A stretch of DNA of 64,000 nt from an uncultured Campylobacter sp. (GCF_963518785.1 NZ_CAUQKJ010000004.1:1-64000), one strand, 5' to 3'. Counted from the first letter of the stretch, positions 54,551 to 63,841 are shown. Notes: generated by a model from the sequence alone, not told the origin. Program-made: numbers and translations.

Positions 54551-55522
54551 TTGCGCCTGAAGTACCTTTGTATCATAGTTTTTCTGATCTGGGTTTGCAT
54601 ATTTATCGCCTTGCTGCCCACATATAGAATTTCAGCTATCTTAGAAGCGCTTGATTTTAGCGATAAAAACCTGACGCAAAGAGAGATCGTAGAGTTAAAT
54701 TTAAAAGATTACCTAAAAAAGCTTCACTACTTAGATAATTATCCGCAAATAGATTTCGGCAAGATGGCGGATATTCACTTAGACAAAAACGGCTATGAGA
54801 GAGTAAGATTTTCATGGTGCAAGGGCGATAAATACCCCGATGATAGATGCGAATTTTGGAAGCTGGATAAAAGGCTAAATTTTGATTATCTAATGGATCT
54901 GGGCTCTAAAATTTGCAAAAACGGCAAGCCCATAGAAAATGCCGAAGAGATTGTAAAAAACGACGAGATTTTAAAACTACGGCTCTTTTATCCTTGGGAG
55001 CAAAAGCATTTGATTGACGAAGATGGAAATTTTATAGATAATTTTATATATATGAGGTTTGGAAATGGCGCTTTCCATCCATTCGGCTTATTTACCGATT
55101 TTGTATTCACAAATAAAATGAATATACGCTCTTTGTTTAATAAAAATAAAGATATTAAATTCAATATAATTATTACGAATAAAAGTTGCTATCATGCACT
55201 TTTGGAGCCAATTTTCAAAAATTTATTAATTGGAGATAAAAAAGCGGATATAGAATCTTTTTGCTATAACTACATACATATCAAGAATAAAATTAATTGG
55301 TTTAATAATAAAGAGAAAATCGATTGCGATCACTCTTATTTCTTTTATTACATACCTATATATAAGAAGAAGAAAATGAGCGAAAAAGATGTATTGTCCG
55401 ATAGTCATGTGTTTTTCTATAAAGATATAGAGACTTTGTTTAAGCAATACCAAAATTTAAAAAATCAAAAGAATAAGATAAATTTTAACTCGCAAGGAGA
55501 AGGTAGCGGAAGCAGATATTGA
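54551..55522 (+). CDS. Membrane-anchored protein of unknown function
   Basis: A 323-residue protein with an N-terminal membrane span (CIIVFLIWVCIFIALLP, about 7-23) and a periplasmic body. The body has many Lys, Asp, Asn and Tyr residues and several cysteines (such as CKGDKYPDDRCEF). The start is TTG at 54551, selected because AAGGAG lies 5-6 bases upstream. The 3' half is markedly AT-rich. No known family is recognised, and it is not in an operon. Confidence 0.7.
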   Translation: MRLKYLCIIVFLIWVCIFIALLPTYRISAILEALDFSDKNLTQREIVELNLKDYLKKLHYLDNYPQIDFGKMADIHLDKNGYERVRFSWCKGDKYPDDRCEFWKLDKRLNFDYLMDLGSKICKNGKPIENAEEIVKNDEILKLRLFYPWEQKHLIDEDGNFIDNFIYMRFGNGAFHPFGLFTDFVFTNKMNIRSLFNKNKDIKFNIIITNKSCYHALLEPIFKNLLIGDKKADIESFCYNYIHIKNKINWFNNKEKIDCDHSYFFYYIPIYKKKKMSEKDVLSDSHVFFYKDIETLFKQYQNLKNQKNKINFNSQGEGSGSRY

Positions 55523-55894
55523 GTTACAGGGCATTACCTGCTAGAGCTGAAGTTAAAATTCTTTCTTTTATTATCGACTACTTTAAATTTAAACTCTAAT
55601 CCATAAAATTTCGCCACGCCGCGCGGTGTAGCTTAAAAATACTGCGCCGCCGCATGACGCGACTCAAAATAACCTCGCCGATACTCGCGATCTTTGCTCT
55701 AAAATTCGTCAAAGAGCGCGAGCAGCAGCTGAAATTAAAATTTACCTTTAAATTTAAAGCCTTTAAGCCCGCGCAAGAGCGTGAGCGGACAAAAAGCCGC
55801 CAGGACGAAAAAGCCGCAAAGGCATATTGGGCATAGCGCTTTACGGGCGGGCGACATTTTCATAAATTTAAAGACCCCCCAAGCGGCGCAAGCC
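55523..55894. other. Gene-free gap
   Basis: About 370 bp between converging genes. A 60-codon frame at 55654-55836 has Lys/Phe-rich repetitive translation and no ribosome site, so I do not call it. Some RAATTY words are present. No terminator hairpin is obvious. Confidence 0.4.
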
Positions 55895-57391
55895 CTACTC
55901 AAATTCTATCTTTTTTAGATAATCGTATAAATTTAGCACCGCGATAAATAGCGTTAAAATCGCGGGCCCCAAGATCACGCCCCAGAACCCAAACGTGCTG
56001 ATGCCCGAAAGCATCGAGAAGAAGATCAGCATCTCGTTGATGTTTGCGGGGTTTTCGACCAGGCGCGAGTTGATAAATTTTATCACGAGCGGCTTTACGA
56101 AGCTGTCCGCGAGCGTCGAGATCAGTATCACGCAATACGCCATTATCACGATCGCGCCCGAGGTGCTGCCCCCCGCTAGCACGTATAGCGCGGTGGGCAC
56201 ATAGATGAGCGCGCCGCCAACTGCGGGGATGAGCGAACAGAAGGCGAAAAGCACCCCCATCAGCAGCGCGTCAAAGCCGAAGATCCCCGCGATGATCGAA
56301 AACAAAAAGCCCTGCAATACGGCGTTGAAGATGGTCGAGTAAAACACGACGCTCATCGTATTTGCCGTCTCGGAAAAGATGTAATCGATCTGCGCGGGCT
56401 CGACGGGTAGAATTTTTTTAAAAAAGCGCTTAAAGCTTTCGCCGTAGAGGTATGCAAAAAAGCAAAACACGATGATAAGCACCATATCGACGATAAATTT
56501 TGCGCTGGATTTCCCGATGACCGAGAGGTATGAGATAATCTGCTTCGCCACGCCCGCGACATCTAGGTTTGCTAAAAACGAGCGAAACTGCGTATTAAAT
56601 TTTTCAAAAGGCCCGGGCAGCTTAATGTTTAGACTCTGAACGTAGCTAAGCGCGTCGTTTAGGCGTGCCATATCGAAGCTCGCAGCGTTTTTGGCGATCT
56701 CGATCACAGCGTAGATGAAGGGCACAAAAAAAAGCGCGCAGAGCAAAAACACGCTAAGCACCGAGGCCAGCGTGCGCCTGCCGCGGCACAGCTTCGTTAC
56801 TTTAGCGTGCAGACCCGAGGTCGCCACAGCCATCAACACGCCGATTGCGATCACCATCAAAAATGGCGAGAACAGATAGATCACGCAGCAAAACATCAGC
56901 AAGGTTGCGCCGATAAAAAATATCTTGTTCGTCTTTGCGCGCCCGCTAGCCTTGGCAAGGCCTGCTTTCATGCCCGCAGCAGCTCCCGAAGCAGCGGCAT
57001 CGCCTAGCGCGGAAGCATTAGCCGAGAAGGTTTCATTGGCTTCAGCAGCGTCGCTAAGTGCAGCCACACCGGCAGATGAGGCTTTGTCGGTTTTGATCCG
57101 GTTTTTGCTTTGATTTTCGGCGGTGGTTTTAGTCCTGTCTTCTGCGGCGTCTAGCGCAGCTGCGCCTGTTTTATCGGCGCCGGTATTTACTCTGGCAGCT
57201 TTGCGCGCTTCGGCTATGCTTTTACTTTTATTTTCGGCGGCGGCTTCGATTTTGCTCTCAGCGTTATTTACGGTCTGATTTTCGGTGAAATTTTGAGCCT
57301 CTCTTTTGGCGTTATTCTCTGCTTTATTTTGAGCCACGTTTTCGGCCTGGTTTTCATTGCAGCTTGCGGCATTGTCTTTTGGCGTCGGCAA
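55895..57391 (-). CDS. AI-2E/PerM family transporter with long N-terminal extension
   Basis: Residues about 150-498 are an AI-2E family (PerM/TqsA-like) membrane protein: eight spans, with ETANTMSVVFYSTIFNAVLQGFLFSIIAGIFGFDALLMGVLFAFCSLIPAVGGAL and LVENPANINEMLIFFSML visible in pieces. Substrate unknown. The first about 145 residues are Ala/Asn/Lys/Glu-rich and disordered (NQAENVAQNKAENNAKREAQ). The start is TTG at 57391, with AAAGGA 7 bases upstream. The extension is another example of low-complexity growth in this genome, though its DNA has few RAATTY cores. Confidence 0.85.
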   Translation of the reverse strand: MPTPKDNAASCNENQAENVAQNKAENNAKREAQNFTENQTVNNAESKIEAAAENKSKSIAEARKAARVNTGADKTGAAALDAAEDRTKTTAENQSKNRIKTDKASSAGVAALSDAAEANETFSANASALGDAAASGAAAGMKAGLAKASGRAKTNKIFFIGATLLMFCCVIYLFSPFLMVIAIGVLMAVATSGLHAKVTKLCRGRRTLASVLSVFLLCALFFVPFIYAVIEIAKNAASFDMARLNDALSYVQSLNIKLPGPFEKFNTQFRSFLANLDVAGVAKQIISYLSVIGKSSAKFIVDMVLIIVFCFFAYLYGESFKRFFKKILPVEPAQIDYIFSETANTMSVVFYSTIFNAVLQGFLFSIIAGIFGFDALLMGVLFAFCSLIPAVGGALIYVPTALYVLAGGSTSGAIVIMAYCVILISTLADSFVKPLVIKFINSRLVENPANINEMLIFFSMLSGISTFGFWGVILGPAILTLFIAVLNLYDYLKKIEFE

Positions 57392-58072
57392 ATTTTATCC
57401 TTTTGAAATTTGATGAGCTATTTTATAAATTTTTTTATCAGATTTCGATTAAATTTTGAAATTTAATCGAATTTACAAGCAGTGTTCTCACGCGTTTTCA
57501 CATACGGCGCGCTATACGACATGTACACGGATCGTGCCTAATTTATGAAAATAGAGCGCATAGCTCGAACATACGTCAAAACTAGATGTGTGCTCCTATG
57601 CCGCATTCGAGCCCTGCGCGCACCGCGGCAAGACGCCGTCTTGCGCCGAGCTTTTGGCGGAGCTAGGCCTATCTCGCGTGGTAATCGGTACGCGCGATAC
57701 GAACGCGCAGGCTGCGGGCGGCTAAATTTGATGAAATTAGCGCTTTGGTGGGCAGTGCTGATATGTTGGCGCCAGATGCGCGCGTTGCGCCGCAACTCTT
57801 ACAATAAGCCCAATGGCAACTTCACGCGGAAAAGAAAAATGTATAGCGAATGCGTCTGCTAGAAGCGAAGTAAAATCGGTACGATAAACGAAAGTGAAGT
57901 AAAAGTTAAGCGGGTGACAGGCTATTTTTTAGAAAATCAATGTACCTTAATAATCGCAAACAACAATCTGTGTAGAGCAAAAGAATAACGAATTTATAAA
58001 ATAATGAGCATAACGGATGCACAAATAGACTAAATTTTAACTTTCAATGGGGAGTGAGAATAATAGCTGTCG
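57392..58072. other. Gap upstream of the AI-2E transporter with a 28-bp palindrome
   Basis: About 680 bp without a supported gene. It contains a large AT-rich palindrome at 57444-57471 (separate entry). Short frames near 57538-57862 overlap on opposite strands and look random. The middle (57580-57720) is GC-rich, the right part AT-rich. Confidence 0.4.
57444..57471. promoter_or_regulatory. Perfect 13-bp inverted repeat before the AI-2E transporter
   Basis: Arms TTCGATTAAATTT and AAATTTAATCGAA flank a 2-nt centre, 53 bp upstream of the transporter TTG start. It could be a regulator site for that gene or a cruciform. It contains two AAATTT (RAATTY) cores, so it may be just two facing repeat units. 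Confidence 0.45.
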
Positions 58073-58174
58073 TTACAGGCGATGAAAGCAGAGCTTCACT
58101 CCAGCTTGCGCTGCAGCCGCATTAGCAAGACCATGAGAAATCGTATCTCTAATAATACCCAATCTGTTACTCAT
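58073..58174 (-). CDS. Short peptide gene, possibly a frame-shifted remnant
   Basis: A 33-codon frame starting MSNRLGIIRDTISHGLANAA, with AAGGAG 7 bases upstream and its ATG inside the last codons of the preceding gene (8-bp overlap). It stops after an Ala-rich helix. A shift of frame near codon 25 would add ALLSSPVTTAIILTPH, so this could be a broken longer gene. No family is recognised. Confidence 0.4.
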   Translation of the reverse strand: MSNRLGIIRDTISHGLANAAAAQAGVKLCFHRL

Positions 58175-58667
58175 TTTTTGCTCCTTCTTCTGGATTTTTT
58201 TTAATCAAATTTCTATCTGAAAAATTTATAAAAAATATCAATAAAAGTAGAAAAACTGCCCCTTTTAAAAAGAATTTAAACTGTGCAGTCATCAAATATG
58301 GTCTTAACAATCTATGATCGAAATTATATTCCTTATATATTTTTCCATCTTGATCTTCAAGCTGTAAAATTTCATTATTACCTAATATATCCGGGCTTGG
58401 CTCGCCGTAAATTTTGATTTTTTGCCCTTTTAGCTTTTCGTAAATATCGCTATCGCTTTTGCTTATTTCATAAACTTTTTTATTGCCATTTTCTAGTTCT
58501 ATATGTATTCGTCCACCGCTTCCGCGAAAATTATAATAAACGTTTCTTAAAATTCCGGTATCTATCTCAAGCTCATTTAACTGCTTAGGCGCCGTATCCG
58601 TTCTATAAATAGTAAGAAGTATCCCGCACAGAACAAAAAGCAAACTATAACAGCCTATGCTAGCCAC
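58167..58667 (-). CDS. Two-span membrane protein of unknown function
   Basis: A 166-residue protein with membrane segments at about 5-20 and 133-150. Between them lies a beta-rich soluble domain (RIHIELENGNKKVYEISKSDSDIYEKLKGQ cut here into strands), and a charged tail follows. The layout recalls small DUF3592-like membrane proteins, without a confident match. It overlaps the following peptide frame by 8 bp. Confidence 0.65.
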   Translation of the reverse strand: MASIGCYSLLFVLCGILLTIYRTDTAPKQLNELEIDTGILRNVYYNFRGSGGRIHIELENGNKKVYEISKSDSDIYEKLKGQKIKIYGEPSPDILGNNEILQLEDQDGKIYKEYNFDHRLLRPYLMTAQFKFFLKGAVFLLLLIFFINFSDRNLIKKNPEEGAKNE

Positions 58668-58976
58668 CTATGCTGATGGATGCGAAACTCCCCTGATAAA
58701 AACACGCCTGTAAAATACATCGTAAAAATAATAGAAGAATCTTTTTATATATTTTGTTATGAATTTCATAAAATTTCCCTTCATATCCTTTTGGATATTT
58801 TATTGAGTGATAATAAATTTGCTCTAAATTTACAAAATCTCCCGCTTTAAATTTTAAATCTACAGAAACTTTAAAACCAAGTAAAATTCAAAGATCAAAT
58901 ATACAAAATCGCCACGGTAGGGTTTCCACCTGCGTAGCTATGGCTCAGCGCCGTGAAGTATAAAATTTCATCCGCC
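58668..58976. other. Gap between the membrane protein and ruvB
   Basis: About 310 bp. No gene supported; AT-rich with short hairpin potential only. No RNA gene seen. Confidence 0.35.
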
Positions 58977-59993
58977 CTACTCCTCAAACAGATTTCTCTC
59001 CGCGGTCTTTAGCACGCGACCGAGCGCCTCGCGCGCCTTATCGGTTGCGATGCGGCCTTTGGCGGTCTTTTCGATGTAGCCGTTAGCGAGCAGATAGGGC
59101 TCGATGACGTCCTCGATCGTACCCTCGTCCTCGCTAAGCGCCGCCGCGATCGTGCTAAGCCCCAAAGCACGGCGCTTGGCGTCAAATAAAATTTCCAAAT
59201 ATTTTATATCCATCTCATCAAAGCCCTGCTCGTCCACGCCCAGCGCCTCAAGCCCCTCACGCGCACGATCATGCGAGATAGTGCCCTCGTCGCGCACCTC
59301 GGCAAAATCGCGTATGCGGCGCAGCAGCCTCAGCGCGATACGCGGAGTACCGCGGGAGCGACGCGCGATCTCGGCGCCGGCGTCGGCCGCGCTCTCCTTC
59401 CCGAGCTTGACCGAAGCGATCTGCACTATCCGCGCAAGCTCGGCGTGCGTGTAAAACTGCAAGCGAAACTGCATACCGAAGCGATCCCGCAGCGGCGCCG
59501 AGATCATGCCCGCTCGCGTCGTGGCGCCGATGAGCGTAAAGTGCGGAATGTCGATCTTGATGGTCTGCGCGGCGGGACCCGAGCCGATGATGATGTCGAG
59601 GCGGAAGTCCTCCATCGCCGAATACAGCACCTCCTCGATCGCGGGGCTTAGGCGGTGTATCTCGTCGATGAAAAGCACATCGCCGCTTTGCAGGTTTGTC
59701 AAAATCGCCGCCAGATCGCCCGCCTTTTCGATCATCGGCGCGGCGGTGACCTTGATAGCGGCGCCCATTTGAGCGGCGATGATGTGCGCCAGCGTGGTTT
59801 TGCCTAGCCCCGGCGGTCCGTAGAAAAGCACGTGATCAAGCACGTCGGCGCGCTTTTTCGCCGCGGCGATCGCGATAGCAAGGTTTGATTTGATCTTCTC
59901 CTGCCCCACGTAATCCTCGAAGCTCGACGGGCGCAGCGAGCTCTCCACACTCTCATCGAGCTGCATTTTTTCGATCTCTACAATTCTGTCCAT
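58977..59993 (-). CDS. ruvB: Holliday junction branch migration helicase RuvB
   Basis: RuvB is the hexameric AAA+ motor that drives branch migration with RuvA. The 338-residue protein has LRPSSFEDYVGQEKIK, Walker A GPPGLGKTTLAHIIA, Walker B VLFIDEIHRLSPAIEEVLY, sensor 1 TLIGATTRAG, and the C-terminal winged helix (GTIEDVIEPYLLANGYIEKTAKGR). It stands alone; ruvA and ruvC are elsewhere. Confidence 0.98.
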   Translation of the reverse strand: MDRIVEIEKMQLDESVESSLRPSSFEDYVGQEKIKSNLAIAIAAAKKRADVLDHVLFYGPPGLGKTTLAHIIAAQMGAAIKVTAAPMIEKAGDLAAILTNLQSGDVLFIDEIHRLSPAIEEVLYSAMEDFRLDIIIGSGPAAQTIKIDIPHFTLIGATTRAGMISAPLRDRFGMQFRLQFYTHAELARIVQIASVKLGKESAADAGAEIARRSRGTPRIALRLLRRIRDFAEVRDEGTISHDRAREGLEALGVDEQGFDEMDIKYLEILFDAKRRALGLSTIAAALSEDEGTIEDVIEPYLLANGYIEKTAKGRIATDKAREALGRVLKTAERNLFEE

Positions 59994-60844
59994 AATCTCT
60001 CTTTAATCGATTTTAAAATTTTAGCAAGTGTAGCGAAAAATGGCTAAATTTTGACAATTTTAAAGGGACGGATCTTTGCGGGTGGAATAAAATTTGCCGC
60101 GCGGAATTTTACGGTACGCGTTTAGGGCTGGGGCTAAAAAGCAGAGCACCCGCCGCGAAAGACTGCGAAATTTTAGCGCGACATTTAAGGCTATACTCAT
60201 GCCGCCGCGCCCGCTATGCTTTAAGTGCGGAATTTTATTGTGGCGGCTCCCAAACAGCGCGCGGGTCGCTAACTGCGCTAAATTTTACGGCGCGAAATTT
60301 AGTATGTAGAATTTAAGGCTTTAGGCGTTTGCGAGCAGCGGTGCGAAATTTGAGCGCATAGAATTTAGAAGCGAATTTAGCCGTTTGAAAAATACGCGAG
60401 GTTTTACAACGTAAAATTTGGCGCTCAAATTTTACGATATTAAATTCGGCGCCTGGAATTTTGCAGCGAAATTTTGCGACAAAATTTTGTCTCGTAGAAT
60501 TTTAATGCGAATTTCGCTTTTACGGCGGCGAGGGTTTAAATTCTGCGCTTCAAGCTTCGCGGCACGTAGCAGGCTAGAATTTTATCTCGCGTAGTCGGTT
60601 AAAATTTCGCAAGAAATTCTGCGTAGAATTTTATGCAGAATTCTACCTTGTGCGTTTGCGCGGCTAAGTAAAATTTCGCGTGAAATTTCATTTTTAAAGA
60701 CGACTTAGAATTTAGCGTGAATTATAAAATTTGCCGCTAAGCTCAACGCGGGCTCGTGCGATTAAATTTAGCCTCGCGATCTCGCGACGCCTTATCGATC
60801 GCGCACCAAATTAAGCGCTAAATTTTTCCTGCGCGAGCCTAGTT
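59994..60844. repeat. Large RAATTY tract between ruvB and a membrane-protein gene
   Basis: About 850 bp with no supported gene. Between 60080 and 60720 I count about 28 RAATTY cores (mainly GAATTT and AAATTT), most 12-30 bp apart and separated by GC-rich words such as GCGCG or GCGGC. A 71-codon frame at 60094-60309 merely translates part of the tract. This is the densest intergenic array in the window. Confidence 0.75.
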
Positions 60845-61513
60845 CTACAAATCATGCTCTTCGATCAAAACGCTCTTATTATTATCGCTGCTACAGAACG
60901 CTCTATATGAGCCGGATGTTGTGCTTTCGAATAAAAATACTACGCCGTCGCTTTCAAATTTTTTCGAGCAGCCCTTGGCGTGCAGCTTGGCAAGCTTCGG
61001 GCTATCAGGGGCATAAAACTGATAGCTATCGGTGAAGTGCTCCACGTATCGGTAGGTGATCTCCGCCCAAGGCACCCCGCTATCACCGCTTCTATTTAGC
61101 ACGATGGTTCTAGCGTTTATCGCCGCGAGCTTTGATTTTAGCTGCCCAAACGTCTTTTTGTCCCAGCCGATGAGCTTCAACCCCTCGCCTATGCTCGGCG
61201 CATTGTCTCTAAAATTTGAATAAAATTTCGTCTCGTTGCCGTCTATATCGATCCAAATATACTCATCGCTATAAGTGCTCTGGATCGTAACGCGCAAATT
61301 TTTAGGGAAGTTGCGACCTGCAAAAGCTAACAGATCTAGGAATTTCTCGCGATTTTGCTCGTAGTTTTGCATCAGCGGGGCTTTATCCAGTTCCATATCA
61401 TCTTTATCAAAGAAAGAATTAAACGCGAAAAATGCCGCCAAAATCGGCAGCACCTTTACGCAAAAGAGCAAGCCCAGAACTACGGCTATGATGATTTTTA
61501 AAGCTTTAGCCAA
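60845..61513 (-). CDS. Membrane-anchored protein of unknown function
   Basis: A 222-residue protein with an N-terminal anchor (about 5-30, ALKIIIAVVLGLLFCVKVLPIL) and a periplasmic alpha/beta body. A late Cys pair (AKGCSKKFESD and RAFCSSDNN) may form a disulfide. It is preceded by GGAGA. I recognise no family. It is not in an operon with the vap genes. Confidence 0.65.
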   Translation of the reverse strand: MAKALKIIIAVVLGLLFCVKVLPILAAFFAFNSFFDKDDMELDKAPLMQNYEQNREKFLDLLAFAGRNFPKNLRVTIQSTYSDEYIWIDIDGNETKFYSNFRDNAPSIGEGLKLIGWDKKTFGQLKSKLAAINARTIVLNRSGDSGVPWAEITYRYVEHFTDSYQFYAPDSPKLAKLHAKGCSKKFESDGVVFLFESTTSGSYRAFCSSDNNKSVLIEEHDL

Positions 61514-61617
61514 ATTTTCTCCTTAAATTTTATTAGCCGCTTAGGTCTGACGGCTAATTTGCGGCGAGAGCAAAATTTAAACGCCCGCCGTGCAGCGTAA
61601 ATTTTAAAATTTAAAAT

Positions 61618-62022
61618 TTACGTCCAATTTTCTATTTTAAGCCCGCTTATATTTTTAAAATCTTTTTCGTTATTCGTAACGAGCGTGCAACCGCGCGATA
61701 ATACATTCGCAGCGATCAACATATCCATATCTCCTATTTTACGATTAGTCGCCGTTAGCTCGCGGCGCACTGCACCATATTCCTAAGCATCACGCATGCC
61801 AAATGGTAAAATATTAAAATTTGAGATAAACTCGTCTATTAGCCGTAAATTTAACTCTTTGCGCTTGGAATTTTCTACACCAAATCTCAGCTCGGCAACG
61901 GTAATAAGCGAGATAAAAATATCCGATCTTAGATGTTTTGTCAGACAATCGAGTATTTTAGGAGCGTATTTTTCGTCGTTATTTATCAAATATATACAAA
62001 TATTCGTATCTAAAACGATCAT
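61618..62022 (-). pseudogene. vapC: VapC toxin (PIN-domain RNase) disrupted by an in-frame TAG
   Basis: VapC toxins are PIN-domain RNases. The frame starts MIVLDTNICIYLIN and runs 79 codons to TAG at 61785-61783. In the same frame it continues EYGAVRRELTATNRKIGDMDMLIAANVL and LVTNNEKDFKNISGLKIENW to TAA at 61620-61618, giving the expected 134 positions. The early Asp (residue 5) and the TVAELRFG glutamate lie before the stop. The later acidic residues (GDMDMLIAA) lie after it, so the truncated protein should be inactive. Only one codon is damaged. It overlaps vapB by 4 bp. Confidence 0.85.
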
Positions 62023-62285
62023 TTATCGAATCCAAACTCTCGTTCGCTCGGGATCTGTTTGCCACGCTTGATCTCAGCGTCTTTAAATTTTGCCAGCGTC
62101 GCAAGCAATCCATCCCACTCGCCGCTACGTTTGGGGATGCTAAGCGTTATTTCGGTATCGCTAAGCTCTTTTATCGCAAGCTCCTTAACGCCCTCCAAAT
62201 TTAGATATTTCGGGATACGAAGCGCTAAGGAGTTGCCGCTTTTAAATACTTTTAAAGTTTTGTCGTTAGCTGCTTTGACTTTCAT
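62019..62285 (-). CDS. vapB: VapB-type AbrB-fold antitoxin
   Basis: An 88-residue antitoxin. The N-terminus (KTLKVFKSGNSLALRIPKYL) is the AbrB/SpoVT swapped-hairpin DNA-binding fold, which also represses its own promoter; the C-terminal tail (SGEWDGLLATLAKF ... REFGF) would wrap the VapC active site. AAGGAG precedes the ATG. It remains intact although the partner toxin is broken. Confidence 0.85.
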   Translation of the reverse strand: MKVKAANDKTLKVFKSGNSLALRIPKYLNLEGVKELAIKELSDTEITLSIPKRSGEWDGLLATLAKFKDAEIKRGKQIPSEREFGFDK

Positions 62286-62348
62286 CTATGCTCCTTTTAT
62301 TTATTGATTTTAGAATATAAATTTTTAAAATTCCGACCTAAAATCCCG

Positions 62349-63146
62349 CTACTGCTTGTATTCAAACTCCTCGCTCGGAAAGCTCTCCTCCTTGACTTCG
62401 CGCGCGTATTCGCGCACCGCGCCTTTTACCAGCTCGGCGCCGTCTAAATAGCGCTTAACGAATTTCGGCCGAAACTCCGTAAAAAATCCGCACATATCGC
62501 TCCACACGAGCACCTGTCCATCTATGCCGGCACCCGCGCCGATGCCGATGACCGGCACGTCGGTGCCGAGCGATACTTGATTTGCGACTGCAGAAATCGT
62601 CCCCTCCACCAGCAGCAGCACCGCACCCGCCTCTGCAAGCGCTCTGGCGTCGCTTAAGACCTCGCGCGCACCCTCCTCACCGCGCCCGCTTACCTTGTAG
62701 CCGCCCGTAAAGCGCGAAAACTGCGGCTTTAGCCCGATGTGGCTCATCACGGCGATACCGTTTCGATTAAGCATCGCCACGGTATCTGCCATATGAGCGC
62801 CGCCTTCGATTTTGACGGCGTCGCAGCCGGTACTCTCATAGACTTTGGCGCAGTTTTGCAGCGCGAGTTCGGGCGTCGCGCACGAGCAAAACGGCATGTC
62901 CACGACCATATACGCCCGCTTTAGCCCCCGTCTTACGGCGCACGCATGATAGATCATCTGCTCTACGCTTGCGCCCAGGGTCTCGGAGTGCCCGCCAAAG
63001 CTCATATTTAGGCTGTCGCCTACGAGTACCATATCGACCTCGTCGTCGAAAATTTTAGCAAAAAGCGCGTCATAGGCGGTGATCATCACGATCTTTTCGC
63101 CGGATTTTTTCATCTCGTATAATTTAGAAAGCGTAATTTTTGACAT
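62349..63146 (-). CDS. panB: 3-methyl-2-oxobutanoate hydroxymethyltransferase
   Basis: PanB makes ketopantoate from 2-oxoisovalerate using methylene-tetrahydrofolate, the first step of pantothenate and CoA synthesis. The 265-residue protein has MITAYDALFAKIFDDEVDMV, the metal and substrate site VGDSLNMSFGG, VDMPFCS, VKIEGG, SHIGLKPQF and IGIGAGAGIDGQVLVW. A TIM-barrel length is normal. panC is not next to it here. Confidence 0.97.
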   Translation of the reverse strand: MSKITLSKLYEMKKSGEKIVMITAYDALFAKIFDDEVDMVLVGDSLNMSFGGHSETLGASVEQMIYHACAVRRGLKRAYMVVDMPFCSCATPELALQNCAKVYESTGCDAVKIEGGAHMADTVAMLNRNGIAVMSHIGLKPQFSRFTGGYKVSGRGEEGAREVLSDARALAEAGAVLLLVEGTISAVANQVSLGTDVPVIGIGAGAGIDGQVLVWSDMCGFFTEFRPKFVKRYLDGAELVKGAVREYAREVKEESFPSEEFEYKQ

Positions 63147-63199
63147 TTTGACCCCTTTGCTCGGTTAAAATTTCGATGCAATTTTAACATAAGCCGAAT

Positions 63200-63228
63200 T
63201 TGACATTTATAAAATTTTGAAGTAAAAT
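63200..63228 (+). promoter_or_regulatory. Promoter of ssrA
   Basis: TTGACA (63200-63205), a 17-bp spacer and TAAAAT (63223-63228) lie 16 bp before the mature 5' end of tmRNA. The spacer contains an AAATTT core. A strong promoter suits this abundant RNA. Confidence 0.8.
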
Positions 63229-63244
63229 GCGCGCGCATTCTTTC

Positions 63245-63606
63245 GGGGGTGACTTGGCTTCGACGGGAACGGATGGGTCAAGGCTGCATGTCGCTTTGGA
63301 TACAGCGTATAAAATCCAAACTAAATTTAAACGCAAACAACGTTAAATTTGCTCCTGCTTACGCTAAAGCTGCGTAAGTCCAGTCGAGCCCTGCTCTGCG
63401 CCGATACTATCTAAGCGCGGCTGCGGGTAATCTGCGATAGCGTAGCTCTGCGGCGTGACGAGCCGTAGGGTGAAATCCTAGTCTTTGCGCCGGCGGGTCG
63501 TTTTGGAAAGTGAGCGAGCCTGCGCGAGAACTTCACTTTTGCTAAACATGTAGAGGCTTTGGTCGTTTATTTTCGGACTGCGGTTCAATCCCGCACACCT
63601 CCACCA
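63245..63606 (+). ncRNA. ssrA: Transfer-messenger RNA (tmRNA)
   Basis: tmRNA rescues stalled ribosomes and tags incomplete proteins. The 5' end GGGGGTG pairs with CACCTCC near the 3' end, which finishes A-CCA. The GACTTGGCTTCGACGGGAAC segment and the T-arm-like GGTTCAATCCCGC are present. The tag frame at 63333-63377 reads ANNVKFAPAYAKAA followed by TAA, identical to the C. jejuni tag. The length is about 362 nt. No intrinsic terminator is obvious downstream. Confidence 0.98.
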
Positions 63607-63841
63607 ATTAAGCTATTTTTAAGTTCCAATCACTTCTTTTTACTTCTCTTCAATTCCCGTATATAGGTGCTTATCTTATATTTCGATTATTTTTCTCTCC
63701 TTTTATTTTTGTTTGTAGTATAATTACTTCTGAAAAAATAGAGGTTTTATTAGGAGCTTTTTTCGCATTATGGGTTTTTGTAAAAAAGACGATATAGAAA
63801 AATGGCAATGGCAATAATCTTATACTTAAAAGGAGCGAATT

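Noticed and set aside
57538..57862. Opposed frames in the gap beyond the AI-2E transporter
   Set aside because: The two strands give equally open, Arg-rich nonsense; neither has coding features.
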